Source of the DNA: Phoma sp. XZ068 | Taxonomy: Eukaryota; Ascomycota; Dothideomycetes; Pleosporales; Didymellaceae | Reading direction: 5' to 3' | Length of the DNA stretch: 64,000 nt | NCBI GenBank assembly: GCA_004835665.1 | Contig: RBKR01000018.1 | Location: 744,001-808,000 of the forward strand | Shown: positions 22,972-32,360 of the stretch, one piece after another | How the letters are laid out: each line of letters begins with the position of its first letter | Position numbering within the stretch: the first letter of the stretch is position 1 | The notes under the pieces: generated by a model | What the model saw: only the letters and a program-made list of their open reading frames with translations | Databases searched by the model: none | What the model was told of the DNA's origin: nothing | Made by a program: the position numbers and the translations under genes

Positions 22972-25074
22972 TCACAACTCGTCGTGCTGATCCTTATCAC
23001 TCCTATGCGCTCCCTCACTCTCCGCACCTGTGTCCACACTCTCCGTCTCAATACTAACTTCAAATAACCCGCTGCCCACCAGCCCATCCCCCTGCGCATG
23101 CGCAACCTCCAACTCGAACCACGCGTCCGTGCGCGGCACGTCGTCGATGTCCAGTTTGGCTTTGAACGTGGTGTTCCCGCCCAGCCCGATATACTGCTCC
23201 GTCAGCACCGTGTTCCGCCTGACGTGCCGGACGGTGATGCGTAGCGCGAGCCGGGGCGTCATGGGCGCAACGGCAATGACGGCGTTGTCGGTGTAGCTTG
23301 CGTCGAAGGAGAAGCGGCGCGGTTCTGAGGCGGGGGTTACGTAGTCGCTGATGGAGAGGCCGACGGGGAGGAGGATGGCCGTGTCGCGCGCGTTGTCGTA
23401 TTGTGTGAGGCCGCGCGAGATGACGTGGTCGATGAAGCGCGGTATGGCGTCGCGGTTGTGCAGGATGCTGTAGGTGCCGCCTGTGCGGAGGACGGCGGTG
23501 ATCAGGTCTTCTTCTCTGATTTTGCCGGTGAGAGCGGTCTGGTGGCGTGGCTTGGGGCCGGTTAGGATTTGGTCTTTCTTGGAGAGGATGCCGAAGTGCA
23601 CGCGGATGCCTTCGTCGCCGGCGTGCCAGACGTGTGCGATTTGCTTTGCGAGGTCGGAGGTGCGTGCGCATGTCAGGGCTACGACGGCAGTCTTGTTGTT
23701 TGGTAGTGGCATAGAGTGGTGAACAAGCTCGGCCATTGCTGTACCAATGTCAGGACTGGTGTTGCTTTCGCAGTCTATGTCGATGTCGTCAGGATGCAAT
23801 CTGTATAGATCGTCGCTTGACCCTCTGCTTTTCGTTGAGTTCTGCTCAGTCAGGCCTTCTCCCGGGCCTTCGTCGTGAGGCTTGTCTGCAAGCTCTTCTA
23901 GCAGCCACTTGTGGATGGGGATTTGCATCTCAGCTATCCTGTTCGCTGTATTCATGACATCCCGCAAGATCGCGACACGGCGCCCATAACAATCGGTAGC
24001 TGGCTTGTCACGAACAAGGGCACATATCATGATGTTGCCTCGCTCAGTGCCGTATGCTCGCCTGATACCTTCTCTAAAGTGGCGCCACTGCCTACGAGAG
24101 TCTTTGATAGCAGCGGAGACAGCGCGCTGGAAATTTCCAGGGAAGTCGCTGCGTGGAGTGTTGGGACCTGGGGTGCTAACTTGTCCAGTGGCTTGGTCAA
24201 TTAACCCATTATCTTTGTTCAGAGTGTGGTGAGTAATGCGTCCGGTGCAATCGATGGAACCGGGTTCAAGCGGATGACCCGCCTTCCCAACCGGTCCATC
24301 TGTGAAGAGACCGCCAAAGCAGCCTGTGGAAAGGTTGTGTGGAACCTGCTCAGAGATGTCATTCTCTCCACGTAGATCCAGGAAAATAGGAGAGTCGATA
24401 CGTTTCAGTCCTGGCGGATTGTTGGGTCCGAAAGGTGGTTCTGCATCGTCGGCCCAATTGCTGTGTGCGTAGAAGTCCTGGACGCCGTGTAATGCTCGTC
24501 CAAAACCCTCTATGGCAGAACACTTGGCTCTCGCAAAGACGTGCATCTGCAATGCTGGAAACGAAAATCTGCAGTCCAAAGTGCTGATGTCCACTTCAGG
24601 CGCAATGATACGCGCACCATCGTCAACAATCTTACCGGCGGCATCAATGCCTTCTTCGATTCTGGTTCTCATGTGATTGATGCATATCTGAAGTTGATTC
24701 GTTGCTTGCTGACGCGTGACTGGATACTCGGCTCCCAAGTTGAATAGCTGAGCATCCAGGAAATCGGCGTTGTCGCAGTGAGCTTCTGGGCCTTCCGGTA
24801 CGGGGTCAAGCATGTCTGGAGCGCCAACTGCGCCATTCGAGCCCTGGCCGACATAGACATCTGAGCGGCCAGAAAGTTGGTGCAAGCTCAGCTCTTCAAA
24901 GCAACGCCCATCCGAGATCAGGTCATCCGGCGGACAAGCAAATGCAGCTCGTGTTATCCGTTCATGTTCGCAATGCTGGCCGACAATAGCTGGCTCGTTG
25001 ATTGTTCCAAATCCAGAAACAGGGTTCAAGGATGCGTAGGACAGCAGCAAGGCTGTCGCAAACGCTTTTGGCAT
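22972..25074 (-). CDS. Het-C/CinY-like secretory protein with HDEL tail
   Basis: Single exon, 700 residues from the ATG at 25072-25074; an in-frame TTG further up is rejected because the ATG starts a good signal peptide (MPKAFATALLLSYASLNPVSG). The motif HGVQDFYAHSNW, at about 196-207, has the H-x3-D-x3-H pattern of the Het-C/CinY families, related to the zinc-dependent phospholipase C/P1 nuclease fold. A His-rich site near the mature N-terminus (GQHCEHERITRAAF) could supply further ligands. The middle (about 440-510) alternates strands and helices like a von Willebrand A domain, and the C-terminus looks beta-rich. The last four residues are HDEL, the fungal ER-retrieval signal, so a resident ER protein is predicted. 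No enzymatic activity can be assigned with confidence. Confidence 0.75.
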   Translation of the reverse strand: MPKAFATALLLSYASLNPVSGFGTINEPAIVGQHCEHERITRAAFACPPDDLISDGRCFEELSLHQLSGRSDVYVGQGSNGAVGAPDMLDPVPEGPEAHCDNADFLDAQLFNLGAEYPVTRQQATNQLQICINHMRTRIEEGIDAAGKIVDDGARIIAPEVDISTLDCRFSFPALQMHVFARAKCSAIEGFGRALHGVQDFYAHSNWADDAEPPFGPNNPPGLKRIDSPIFLDLRGENDISEQVPHNLSTGCFGGLFTDGPVGKAGHPLEPGSIDCTGRITHHTLNKDNGLIDQATGQVSTPGPNTPRSDFPGNFQRAVSAAIKDSRRQWRHFREGIRRAYGTERGNIMICALVRDKPATDCYGRRVAILRDVMNTANRIAEMQIPIHKWLLEELADKPHDEGPGEGLTEQNSTKSRGSSDDLYRLHPDDIDIDCESNTSPDIGTAMAELVHHSMPLPNNKTAVVALTCARTSDLAKQIAHVWHAGDEGIRVHFGILSKKDQILTGPKPRHQTALTGKIREEDLITAVLRTGGTYSILHNRDAIPRFIDHVISRGLTQYDNARDTAILLPVGLSISDYVTPASEPRRFSFDASYTDNAVIAVAPMTPRLALRITVRHVRRNTVLTEQYIGLGGNTTFKAKLDIDDVPRTDAWFELEVAHAQGDGLVGSGLFEVSIETESVDTGAESEGAHRSDKDQHDEL

Positions 25075-26058
25075 TCCTGTGAGGTGCGCGGGTGTGATGG
25101 AGGTCCCCAGAGTGTGGTTATCGCGGTCCAAGCGTTCCTGTCAGGAACCAGGCGGAACTCGTTTTGTCAGCGAAATGGTTTGAAGTGCGTCAGTTCAATC
25201 GCCGCAAACTCAAGCAATGACTCGCGCGCTTCCATAACTCAAAGGGTGGTGTGATGAAAGGTGAATGTAGGCATTCGTCGAGTGGACAGCATGGCTTTGT
25301 TGGTAGTTTAAATCTCTGACGCAACTGGTTGATGATGCTGGGAACAGCAGTTCATGGACCAATCAAGTGGGGGTGCAGCTGCATGCGCTGCTATGGTTGA
25401 TGGACTCGCTCTGTTGAAGTCTTGGGGTTTGACACGGGTGAGAGGATATAAATTGGTGTTATTACTAAGATTTCTTGAAATAACTAGATTGGTCACTTGT
25501 GCTCCTGGTATGGCGTTGCGCATGACCTGGTAAGCTGTTTCTTGGAATTATGTGTTTCTTGCCGTGTGTATACTGCGCGAGTACAACAAGGGCGGCAGGC
25601 TGCTTGACTGCATGTTAGAATGTATTACAATAGTATGGAAAACTCGATTGTGTCAGCCTTCTCTATTTCTAGGTATATGACATGAACATATTGAGCGTCA
25701 TTGCGTATTATTCGAGAAGGCTTGTTGGCAGGACTTTGTGGGTAGCTCTTTTTGGCGGAGAAGTTCAGCTTGTAGTGGAATAGGACTGTCGAGTGCTGCT
25801 GGTCTTGCTATGCGAATTCAGCTTTCTGGACTATTGCTGTTGTTCTTTTGTTCAAGCAGAGCGCAGGAAGGATGAAAGAGTGGGTCGCTAATGCGGAGGT
25901 CAAGGTCATTAGCGTCCGCGTCAATGAGCTCACACGACGTGAACATTCACTCTCAACCACGAGTACACAATCGATAGCTGCCCAGTCTACCTCCCCCTAG
26001 TAGCCATGTCCGACACATAGCAAGAGGCATCTGGTGCATGCGACGCACCTGACTCACT
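25075..26058. other. Divergent promoter region
   Basis: 984 bases between the HDEL protein gene (minus) and the Telo_bind gene (plus). It should carry both promoters. No convincing open frame or defined element is seen. Confidence 0.55.
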
Positions 26059-29000
26059 ATGGAGCACATACACATTGCCGCGCTCCGGCCGAACCTGGAC
26101 GCGTTGGACTCGAAGCAGATCAAGGCCGTCGTCACGCTCATATGGCCCTACTCGTCCTCGCAGCGCCAATTTGCCCTGCTCCTCGGCGAGCCTGACTTCC
26201 GACTTCGCCGCAAGAAGGGCCAGGTCCGCGTCCGCTTCTCGTCCACCAGCGCCCGAGCTCTTGCGACGACGGGCGTGGGAATTGGCGACGAGGTGGTGTT
26301 GAGCTTGCATGGCGCGCAGTTCGTGCAGGATGGCGCCGTCAGCACGCCTGGGAAGAGTCTGGACTGGGAACTGGCATACACGCAGACGGTCGCCATTTCC
26401 GTGCGCCGCAATGGAGCTGAAATCGCAAATCTTGAAATGATCAATGCCGTCCCTACGCCAGCACCGCGATCGCCGGTGAAGAAGCCGACAGCCGCACCCA
26501 GCCCGATACCTCAGTGGTCCTCTCCAGCCTTCTTGAAGCGCGCACGACTCTCCGCCGGCCCCTTCTTCGAACAGCCCGCATACGATCCTCTGATAGACGA
26601 GAGCAATGACGGACATGACAAGAAGCGGCGCCGCAAGTCATACAGAGACTGGACGGCTTGGAAATATATGGCGCGGACGCCGTCGCCGGAGAAAGAGGGT
26701 GTTGATGTAGAATATGAGTCGGATGAGGCCATGTCTTCGCCGAGCCGGCCGCAGCAGCTACCCAAGACGCCTATCTCTCCTTCGAGGACGGAGGCTATGT
26801 CGGGCGCAGCAGAGCCGCCTGAGGATTCCGAGTACGTTGAAGAAACTACAATAGCGGACAGTACAGAAGGCGACACAACGGTAGACGACGGCGAACTGCA
26901 AAAGATTACAGTGCCCATCAGTGCGAGCCCTGAGCGCCACCAACGAGACCGCGCGCGAGGCACCGATCACCCTCGCCCATATGCTGGCCCTAACGAAGGT
27001 CCTCCACCAGACTCGCAGTATGATTTCGGAGGCGACACCGAGCTCAACACGGAGGATGAGGAAGAGGCGGATCATGCGCATGCCGTTGAGCAGGATATTC
27101 AAAGCATTACCGAACTGGAGAGCGAGCTGGAAGATGAGCATGATCAAACGGATCATAAGCAAGCCGCACTTGCTTCCCAAAGTATGGTTGAGCCTGCAGA
27201 GGTCGAGGATGCCGATGCAGCCAGTGCGACCGAAGAAGACAGTGTCGCTGAGGTCACCGAGGAAGTTCACCCTGAAGATCTCTCTACGGAGGTCGAGGGC
27301 ACAACCATTGACGAGACCATTCCTGACATTTCCGAGCCCTACATAGTCGTCGACGACTCTCATGTAGTCACCATGCCTCCTCCAAATCTACCGTCTCTGC
27401 GCACTGATTTCACTGCGCTCGGGGGCACAGGCATGCTAACCCCCATTGGCAAAGAGCCTTCAAGTCCGAGTCTCAAAGCTGTTGATTCAGCTACCTTACC
27501 TCTACCATCGCCCTTTCCAGGAGAACAGGATATGTCATATTTCGATCACCTGTCGATAGACCGATCTCAGGCCCCCCTCGATGGTCCAGCGGTCGAACAT
27601 CAAGAGATCGAAAGCGATGCAGAATACATCATGGAGAACTCCTTTTTCAGCTCGATCAGCTCGTCGAAAGCGGGCGGACCCCACCAAGACCACGAGACCG
27701 CCTTCACTCCTGTGCGCTTCACGTTTGGCATGGATGGAGCTGGCTGGTCTCGTCCGTTGGATTTATCGTCGCCGTCACCAGAAGAGATGCAGGTGGGCGC
27801 TGCTGGCGACAAAGATCTCTCATCTGCTACAAAGGATGTTATTCAGGTCGAACCGAAGCTTCAGGTTGAAACCATCATATCCGAGCAGCCTCCGAATGCC
27901 GAAGATATTACACGCTCCTCCCCAGGCGAGAATCTAGAGGAAGGTGCTGTGGAAGCGCTCAAGGATTTGAGAGAGACCACAAAGCCTGTACTCGAGATTG
28001 TACAGCCACCAGCCAAAGCAGCTACCACTGAGGCAACTGATGCTAGTTCAGTGCCGAAGTCTTCTGCCATGGTTGTTCTGTCCTCGGATGTGGAGTCGGA
28101 AGAAGAAGAGGACGAAGAAGAAGATGAAGACGAAGAGGGATACGGGTCCTCAATCATGGATGAGCTTGAAGAGCGAGATACCGAGGAAGGGAGCGGATCG
28201 GAGAGCGAAGGCGAAGTCGAATTAGAATCCGACGAGGAGCAGCAGTCCGAATTCGAAGGCGAGCAAATTGATGCGCGGCGGCCATTGCCTGCCAGCAACC
28301 AAGTGCGCCCAAAGCTCGACACCACAGTCAATATTGAGCCGGAGGCGGAAGATGAGCAGCCTCAGGTCCTGGACGACGGTTCTGTTGGAACTCAAACTTC
28401 AGTGGCTCGGTCAGAAGTTGTGGATCTAGGTTCGCCTTCGGCCGATGAGAGCAGCGATAGTGAAGATGACGACGTTGTCAAATCAGTGCATGGGCAAGCT
28501 GATGAACAGATGGACGATGTCGCTTCAGAGGAACATGCCAGTCAAACCCACGACGTACACGAAGCGGCATTCAATCTTAGGGTTGACTCGAAAGACCAAC
28601 CCCCCACTACGGGGCTTTCTACCGATCCTGGCGATTCCTCGTCCATGAATGTTGTACAAACCACAACGGCCGTGTCTTCAAGCGCTATTCCGGATACTTA
28701 TGAGAAGCCGTCCAGTCGAGAAGCTGACACCTGGGAGCCGCAGCTAGGGATGGGTGAACCGCTTAAATTTGTCGAAGAGGATCATGCGTCTACCGCCCCG
28801 TTTGATCTTGGACACCCTGACATTAAGATGGAGTCAGTTGAGGACGGCTCCATATACGTGGGCACCCAAGCAGAGACGCAGAATGCACAACAGGAATCGG
28901 CCATTGACCCTGCAACCAAGCTACCTGCGGATGTTTCTGAGAAGAGCCATAAGTCTAGTTCGGTGCCTGCAACGAGTCCTGCTAGCAACACAAGATCGAA

Positions 29001-30951
29001 GGCCAAGTCTGCAGCCTCCCAGCAGGAAGAGGATGCGTACTTATCCAGGATCAGCACAAGCATGCGACGTACAAGGTCAAAGGCCTCGTTTGATTCTACG
29101 AATCGCGAGAACACCTCACCCACCTCACCCGTCTCACCCACACAAACTCGTCGACGGACTAGGTCAACCGTCACTCCCGCACGAGACGCAACGCAAACAT
29201 CACCATACAGCCTTCGCTCACAATCGAAACATCTCTCACCCGAACAGAGTACATCGGAATCTCAACCAGCACCAGTCCGCAGAAGTTCTCGCAAACTCGG
29301 CCGGAGAGACACCGACTTCGATATTGTCCCATCGCAAGTGGAGAGTCGCGAAGTGTTCGGTAGCATGTTCGAGCCGTCTCAAGAGCTAGGGTTTGGGTAC
29401 TCGCAGGCTTCGCAAGGAAGATACTCCGACGTAGGACTTGTGAAGGACTCTGAGGAGGACACCCTACATTCTGAAGAATCAATTTCCACCGTCCAATACT
29501 CCGATGACGATAGAGTACAGGCACACACTAACATGAGTGCCCCATTGAGAACCGGTAACGCGGAGCCTGCTATACGTCGACTGAAGCCACCACCAGCAAA
29601 TCTTGCACACACACAGCGCCAGACTCGCTCGAGGTCACGGTCAACAGGACAACAAAGCACATTCGTATCACCGAGCCAGCCGCTGCAATCTCCCAGGCGA
29701 TCACCGAGACTCACACGCTCCACGTTCTCTGCCTCTCTCAGCCCTCGCATTACTCGCGCAACGACCAGATCGGCACAAGTCTCGTCTCCAGCACCCGAGC
29801 AGGTCGACGAAGACCAAGTTGATGAACAGACACCGAAAGCGGACAAACAGTCTGTCGTCTACCCCGTATTGCAAATCGAAGGTGAAGACGACCTTCGAAG
29901 CTCTCCGCCAGCACGCAGCGCGGCCTCTCGAAGCCCGTCTTCTGCCCCGGAGCCAACGTCTGCACAGCAACCGTCCCTGCAAGACAGCAACCTCCTCACG
30001 CCAGACGACACCCAGCAAACCGCTATCGACCCGGCGCTTTCCTTTCAAGCTCGTCAACCCGACCAAAGTTTGCCCATCACACCTGAACTCACACAAATAA
30101 CGTCAGCAAGCGCAACACTACGCTCTTTCGACATCCCAATGCCAGGAATACAGACACAACCAGCTCCCCGCTCACCGATAACAAGGACGTCACCCCGTTT
30201 CAAACCCACCGCCGCTGAAATGAGGTCCTCATCACCTGTTCGCGCATCCTCGCCCACCCAGCAATCCTCCGCCATCTCGGAGCCCGCCTCATCCACGACC
30301 CCAACCCAGAAACAAGAAACCCTCCCCTCCATCGGCCTAAGCACACCCCTAGCATACTACACCCCCCTCCGCGACCTAATCTTCTTCTTAAACCGCAGCT
30401 CCCAGTTCCACTCCAGCTCCAACCCCGATATCCTTGCAATCTGCACATCCAGCTCCACCGCCCCCGAGAAAGCAAAAAAAGGCCCCCGCCATTGGAATAC
30501 ATCCTTCCAGATCGCAGATCTGAGTGTCTGGCCTGATGTCCGTCGCGTGCAGTGCTACAGAGCGTATCGTAATGCCCTTCCTGTTTGCGAGACGGGGGAT
30601 GTCGTGCTCCTAAGGGCTTTTGCGGTGGAGAGTAGGAAGAGGGTCCCCTTGCTGAGGAGTGCGGAGGAGAGTAGTTGGTGTGTGTGGCGGTTTGGAAAGC
30701 CGGTTTGGGGTGCGAAGAAGGGGGTTTGGGGGGAACTGAGGGCGAGGGAGGAGGTTAAGGGGCCGGTTGTTGAGAGGGGGGAGGGGGAGTGGACGGAGGT
30801 GGGTAGGTTGAGGGAGTGGTATGTGGGGAGTGTTAAGGTGGGGTTGGAGGAGAGGGGGGCGGAGATGCAGAGTGCGAAGAGGGGGACGAGAAGTCAGGAT
30901 AAAAGTGCTGTTGAGGTGGAAGTAGAGGAGGTAGCTGATGATGATGAGTAA
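26059..30951 (+). CDS. Large telomere-type OB-fold (Telo_bind) protein
   Basis: Single exon, 1630 residues. The first 125 residues form a compact beta-rich domain (IKAVVTLIWPYSSSQRQFAL, VRVRFSSTSARAL, IGDEVVLSLHGA). A very long acidic and Ser/Thr-rich disordered middle follows, with Glu/Asp runs (about 675-740) and Arg/Ser-rich patches (1000-1250). The C-terminal domain from about 1428 (TPLAYYTPLRDLIFFLN, HWNTSFQIADLSVWPD, GDVVLLRAFAVESRK) matches the Telo_bind OB fold of POT1/Cdc13-type proteins that bind single-stranded telomeric DNA. By analogy this is a telomere-capping or replication-associated protein, but I cannot say whether it is the Cdc13 or another shelterin-like homologue. The last part is unusually rich in GGG/GAG codons compared with the rest. 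Confidence 0.8.
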   Translation: MEHIHIAALRPNLDALDSKQIKAVVTLIWPYSSSQRQFALLLGEPDFRLRRKKGQVRVRFSSTSARALATTGVGIGDEVVLSLHGAQFVQDGAVSTPGKSLDWELAYTQTVAISVRRNGAEIANLEMINAVPTPAPRSPVKKPTAAPSPIPQWSSPAFLKRARLSAGPFFEQPAYDPLIDESNDGHDKKRRRKSYRDWTAWKYMARTPSPEKEGVDVEYESDEAMSSPSRPQQLPKTPISPSRTEAMSGAAEPPEDSEYVEETTIADSTEGDTTVDDGELQKITVPISASPERHQRDRARGTDHPRPYAGPNEGPPPDSQYDFGGDTELNTEDEEEADHAHAVEQDIQSITELESELEDEHDQTDHKQAALASQSMVEPAEVEDADAASATEEDSVAEVTEEVHPEDLSTEVEGTTIDETIPDISEPYIVVDDSHVVTMPPPNLPSLRTDFTALGGTGMLTPIGKEPSSPSLKAVDSATLPLPSPFPGEQDMSYFDHLSIDRSQAPLDGPAVEHQEIESDAEYIMENSFFSSISSSKAGGPHQDHETAFTPVRFTFGMDGAGWSRPLDLSSPSPEEMQVGAAGDKDLSSATKDVIQVEPKLQVETIISEQPPNAEDITRSSPGENLEEGAVEALKDLRETTKPVLEIVQPPAKAATTEATDASSVPKSSAMVVLSSDVESEEEEDEEEDEDEEGYGSSIMDELEERDTEEGSGSESEGEVELESDEEQQSEFEGEQIDARRPLPASNQVRPKLDTTVNIEPEAEDEQPQVLDDGSVGTQTSVARSEVVDLGSPSADESSDSEDDDVVKSVHGQADEQMDDVASEEHASQTHDVHEAAFNLRVDSKDQPPTTGLSTDPGDSSSMNVVQTTTAVSSSAIPDTYEKPSSREADTWEPQLGMGEPLKFVEEDHASTAPFDLGHPDIKMESVEDGSIYVGTQAETQNAQQESAIDPATKLPADVSEKSHKSSSVPATSPASNTRSKAKSAASQQEEDAYLSRISTSMRRTRSKASFDSTNRENTSPTSPVSPTQTRRRTRSTVTPARDATQTSPYSLRSQSKHLSPEQSTSESQPAPVRRSSRKLGRRDTDFDIVPSQVESREVFGSMFEPSQELGFGYSQASQGRYSDVGLVKDSEEDTLHSEESISTVQYSDDDRVQAHTNMSAPLRTGNAEPAIRRLKPPPANLAHTQRQTRSRSRSTGQQSTFVSPSQPLQSPRRSPRLTRSTFSASLSPRITRATTRSAQVSSPAPEQVDEDQVDEQTPKADKQSVVYPVLQIEGEDDLRSSPPARSAASRSPSSAPEPTSAQQPSLQDSNLLTPDDTQQTAIDPALSFQARQPDQSLPITPELTQITSASATLRSFDIPMPGIQTQPAPRSPITRTSPRFKPTAAEMRSSSPVRASSPTQQSSAISEPASSTTPTQKQETLPSIGLSTPLAYYTPLRDLIFFLNRSSQFHSSSNPDILAICTSSSTAPEKAKKGPRHWNTSFQIADLSVWPDVRRVQCYRAYRNALPVCETGDVVLLRAFAVESRKRVPLLRSAEESSWCVWRFGKPVWGAKKGVWGELRAREEVKGPVVERGEGEWTEVGRLREWYVGSVKVGLEERGAEMQSAKRGTRSQDKSAVEVEVEEVADDDE

Positions 30952-31247
30952 ATAGGTAGATGCACTTGTTGTATATCAGGTATCAGGACAGTAGGATAGG
31001 CATGAGAGGTATGTTGAGATCATGCATCGTGTCTCATTTTGTGGTTCTACTTTTGTCCGTCTAGATCGTATCGTCATAGCTCTCCTACCGCCATGTCTCG
31101 TACCTTTCCAAGCTGCAATCAGACAGACTCATCTAAAAGACAGTACGTTCACACCGCAGCATTACTAGCACATTCAGCCCATCCAACCACAGCTCTACTA
31201 AGCGCACTCAACACGTCAGCAGTCCAGCCTGTAGATCAAGAAAGCGC

Positions 31248-32019
31248 TTAGGCCTTCTCGTAGATCCAGTCGAAGCCAGCCTGCTTCCACTCCTGGACCT
31301 CGCCGTCCTTGAACCACAGAGCAATCTCCTTCTTGGCGTTCTCGACGGAGTCGGAGCCGTGGCAGACGTTGCGGCCGACGTCGAGGGCGAAGTCGCCACG
31401 GATGGTGCCGGGGGCGGAGGCAAGGGGGTTGGTGGCACCGAGGATGGAGCGGCCGGTCTTGACGGCGTCACGGCCCTCCCAGACCATGGCGCAGATGGGG
31501 CCGGAGGACATGTCTGGTGCGTGTTAGTTAGTATGCACTGCCACGTGGAGGTTTGAGAGGAGAGGGTGGTTTGCAGGGTGCTCTGCAGGTGGGGTCTTGG
31601 AGGGGTAGAGGGGCAGGTCGTCGAGGAGGCGGGTGAAGGCATTGGGGTACGTACAGGCGATCAGACCGGGGAAGAAGGGCTTGGTGGCCAAGTCCTCGTA
31701 GTGCTTCTCGAGGTGCTCCTTGCCGGGAGTGACGAGCTTGATGGCAGCGAGCTTGAAGCCGCGGTTCTCGAAGCGGGAGATGATGGGGCCAACGAGGCCA
31801 CGCTGGGTTGGGTCAGTACACTGCTACCGCGATACATGGACGCCCTGCAATTGAGCCGTATGCTGCAATTGCAGAGCACCGTGGTGTTGTGCGTACCTGG
31901 ACGCCATCAGGCTTGATAGCAATGAAGCTATTCCCAACAGTCAGCTACACCGCCTCGCCATTGTTTATCCCTCCTGGAGGAGAGTCGGAGTCTTGGACGT
32001 ACGTCTGCTCGGTAGTCAT
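31248..32019 (-). CDS. NDK1: Nucleoside diphosphate kinase
   Basis: Four exons (32003-32019, 31897-31927, 31655-31802, 31248-31513) give 153 residues, the usual family length. The introns are 75, 94 and 141 bases, all GT...AG. The enzyme passes the gamma phosphate of ATP to other NDPs through a phosphohistidine. Visible motifs: TFIAIKPDGVQRGLVGPIIS at the N-terminus, then YEDLATKPFFPGLIAYM, GATNPLASAPGTIRGD, and active-site RNVCHGSDS with the catalytic His. The start chosen (MTTEQT) is the family-typical one. A second in-frame ATG at 32140-32142 would add 41 residues (MSASNSSSF...). It is head-to-head with glucosidase II alpha. Confidence 0.95.
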
Positions 32020-32142
32020 GTTTGCGGCGTGGAGGGTTTCGATGTTTTTTCGAAGGTGGCTTCTGTCTTTAGGACCGAGTTTCGAGAAGATGGGAGGATC
32101 GGGGATGCCAGAGGGGAAGGAAGAAGAATTGGACGCGGACAT

Positions 32143-32360
32143 TCTGCACTAAAATTCTCTTGGTACTGTTGGTGGGGTTGCTGCGTTGTTGGCCCCGCGT
32201 TTTTAGTGGCCTGGGCGGTGTGGCCCTGAGCGCGAGGCGCCTGTTTGTGTGGTTTGAGCGCTGGCTGACTAAGACCAGCTACGTTTCATCAGACATCTGG
32301 GGTAGAAGTGGCCAGCAATCCTTTTGGCTCAAGCGGTATCTGCTTTGAGAGCTGCTGGAT
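32143..32360. promoter_or_regulatory. Short shared promoter, NDK / glucosidase II
   Basis: Only 218 bases separate the outermost NDK start codon (32142, minus) from the glucosidase II alpha start codon (32361, plus), so the two genes must share regulatory DNA. No specific binding site is identified. Confidence 0.5.
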
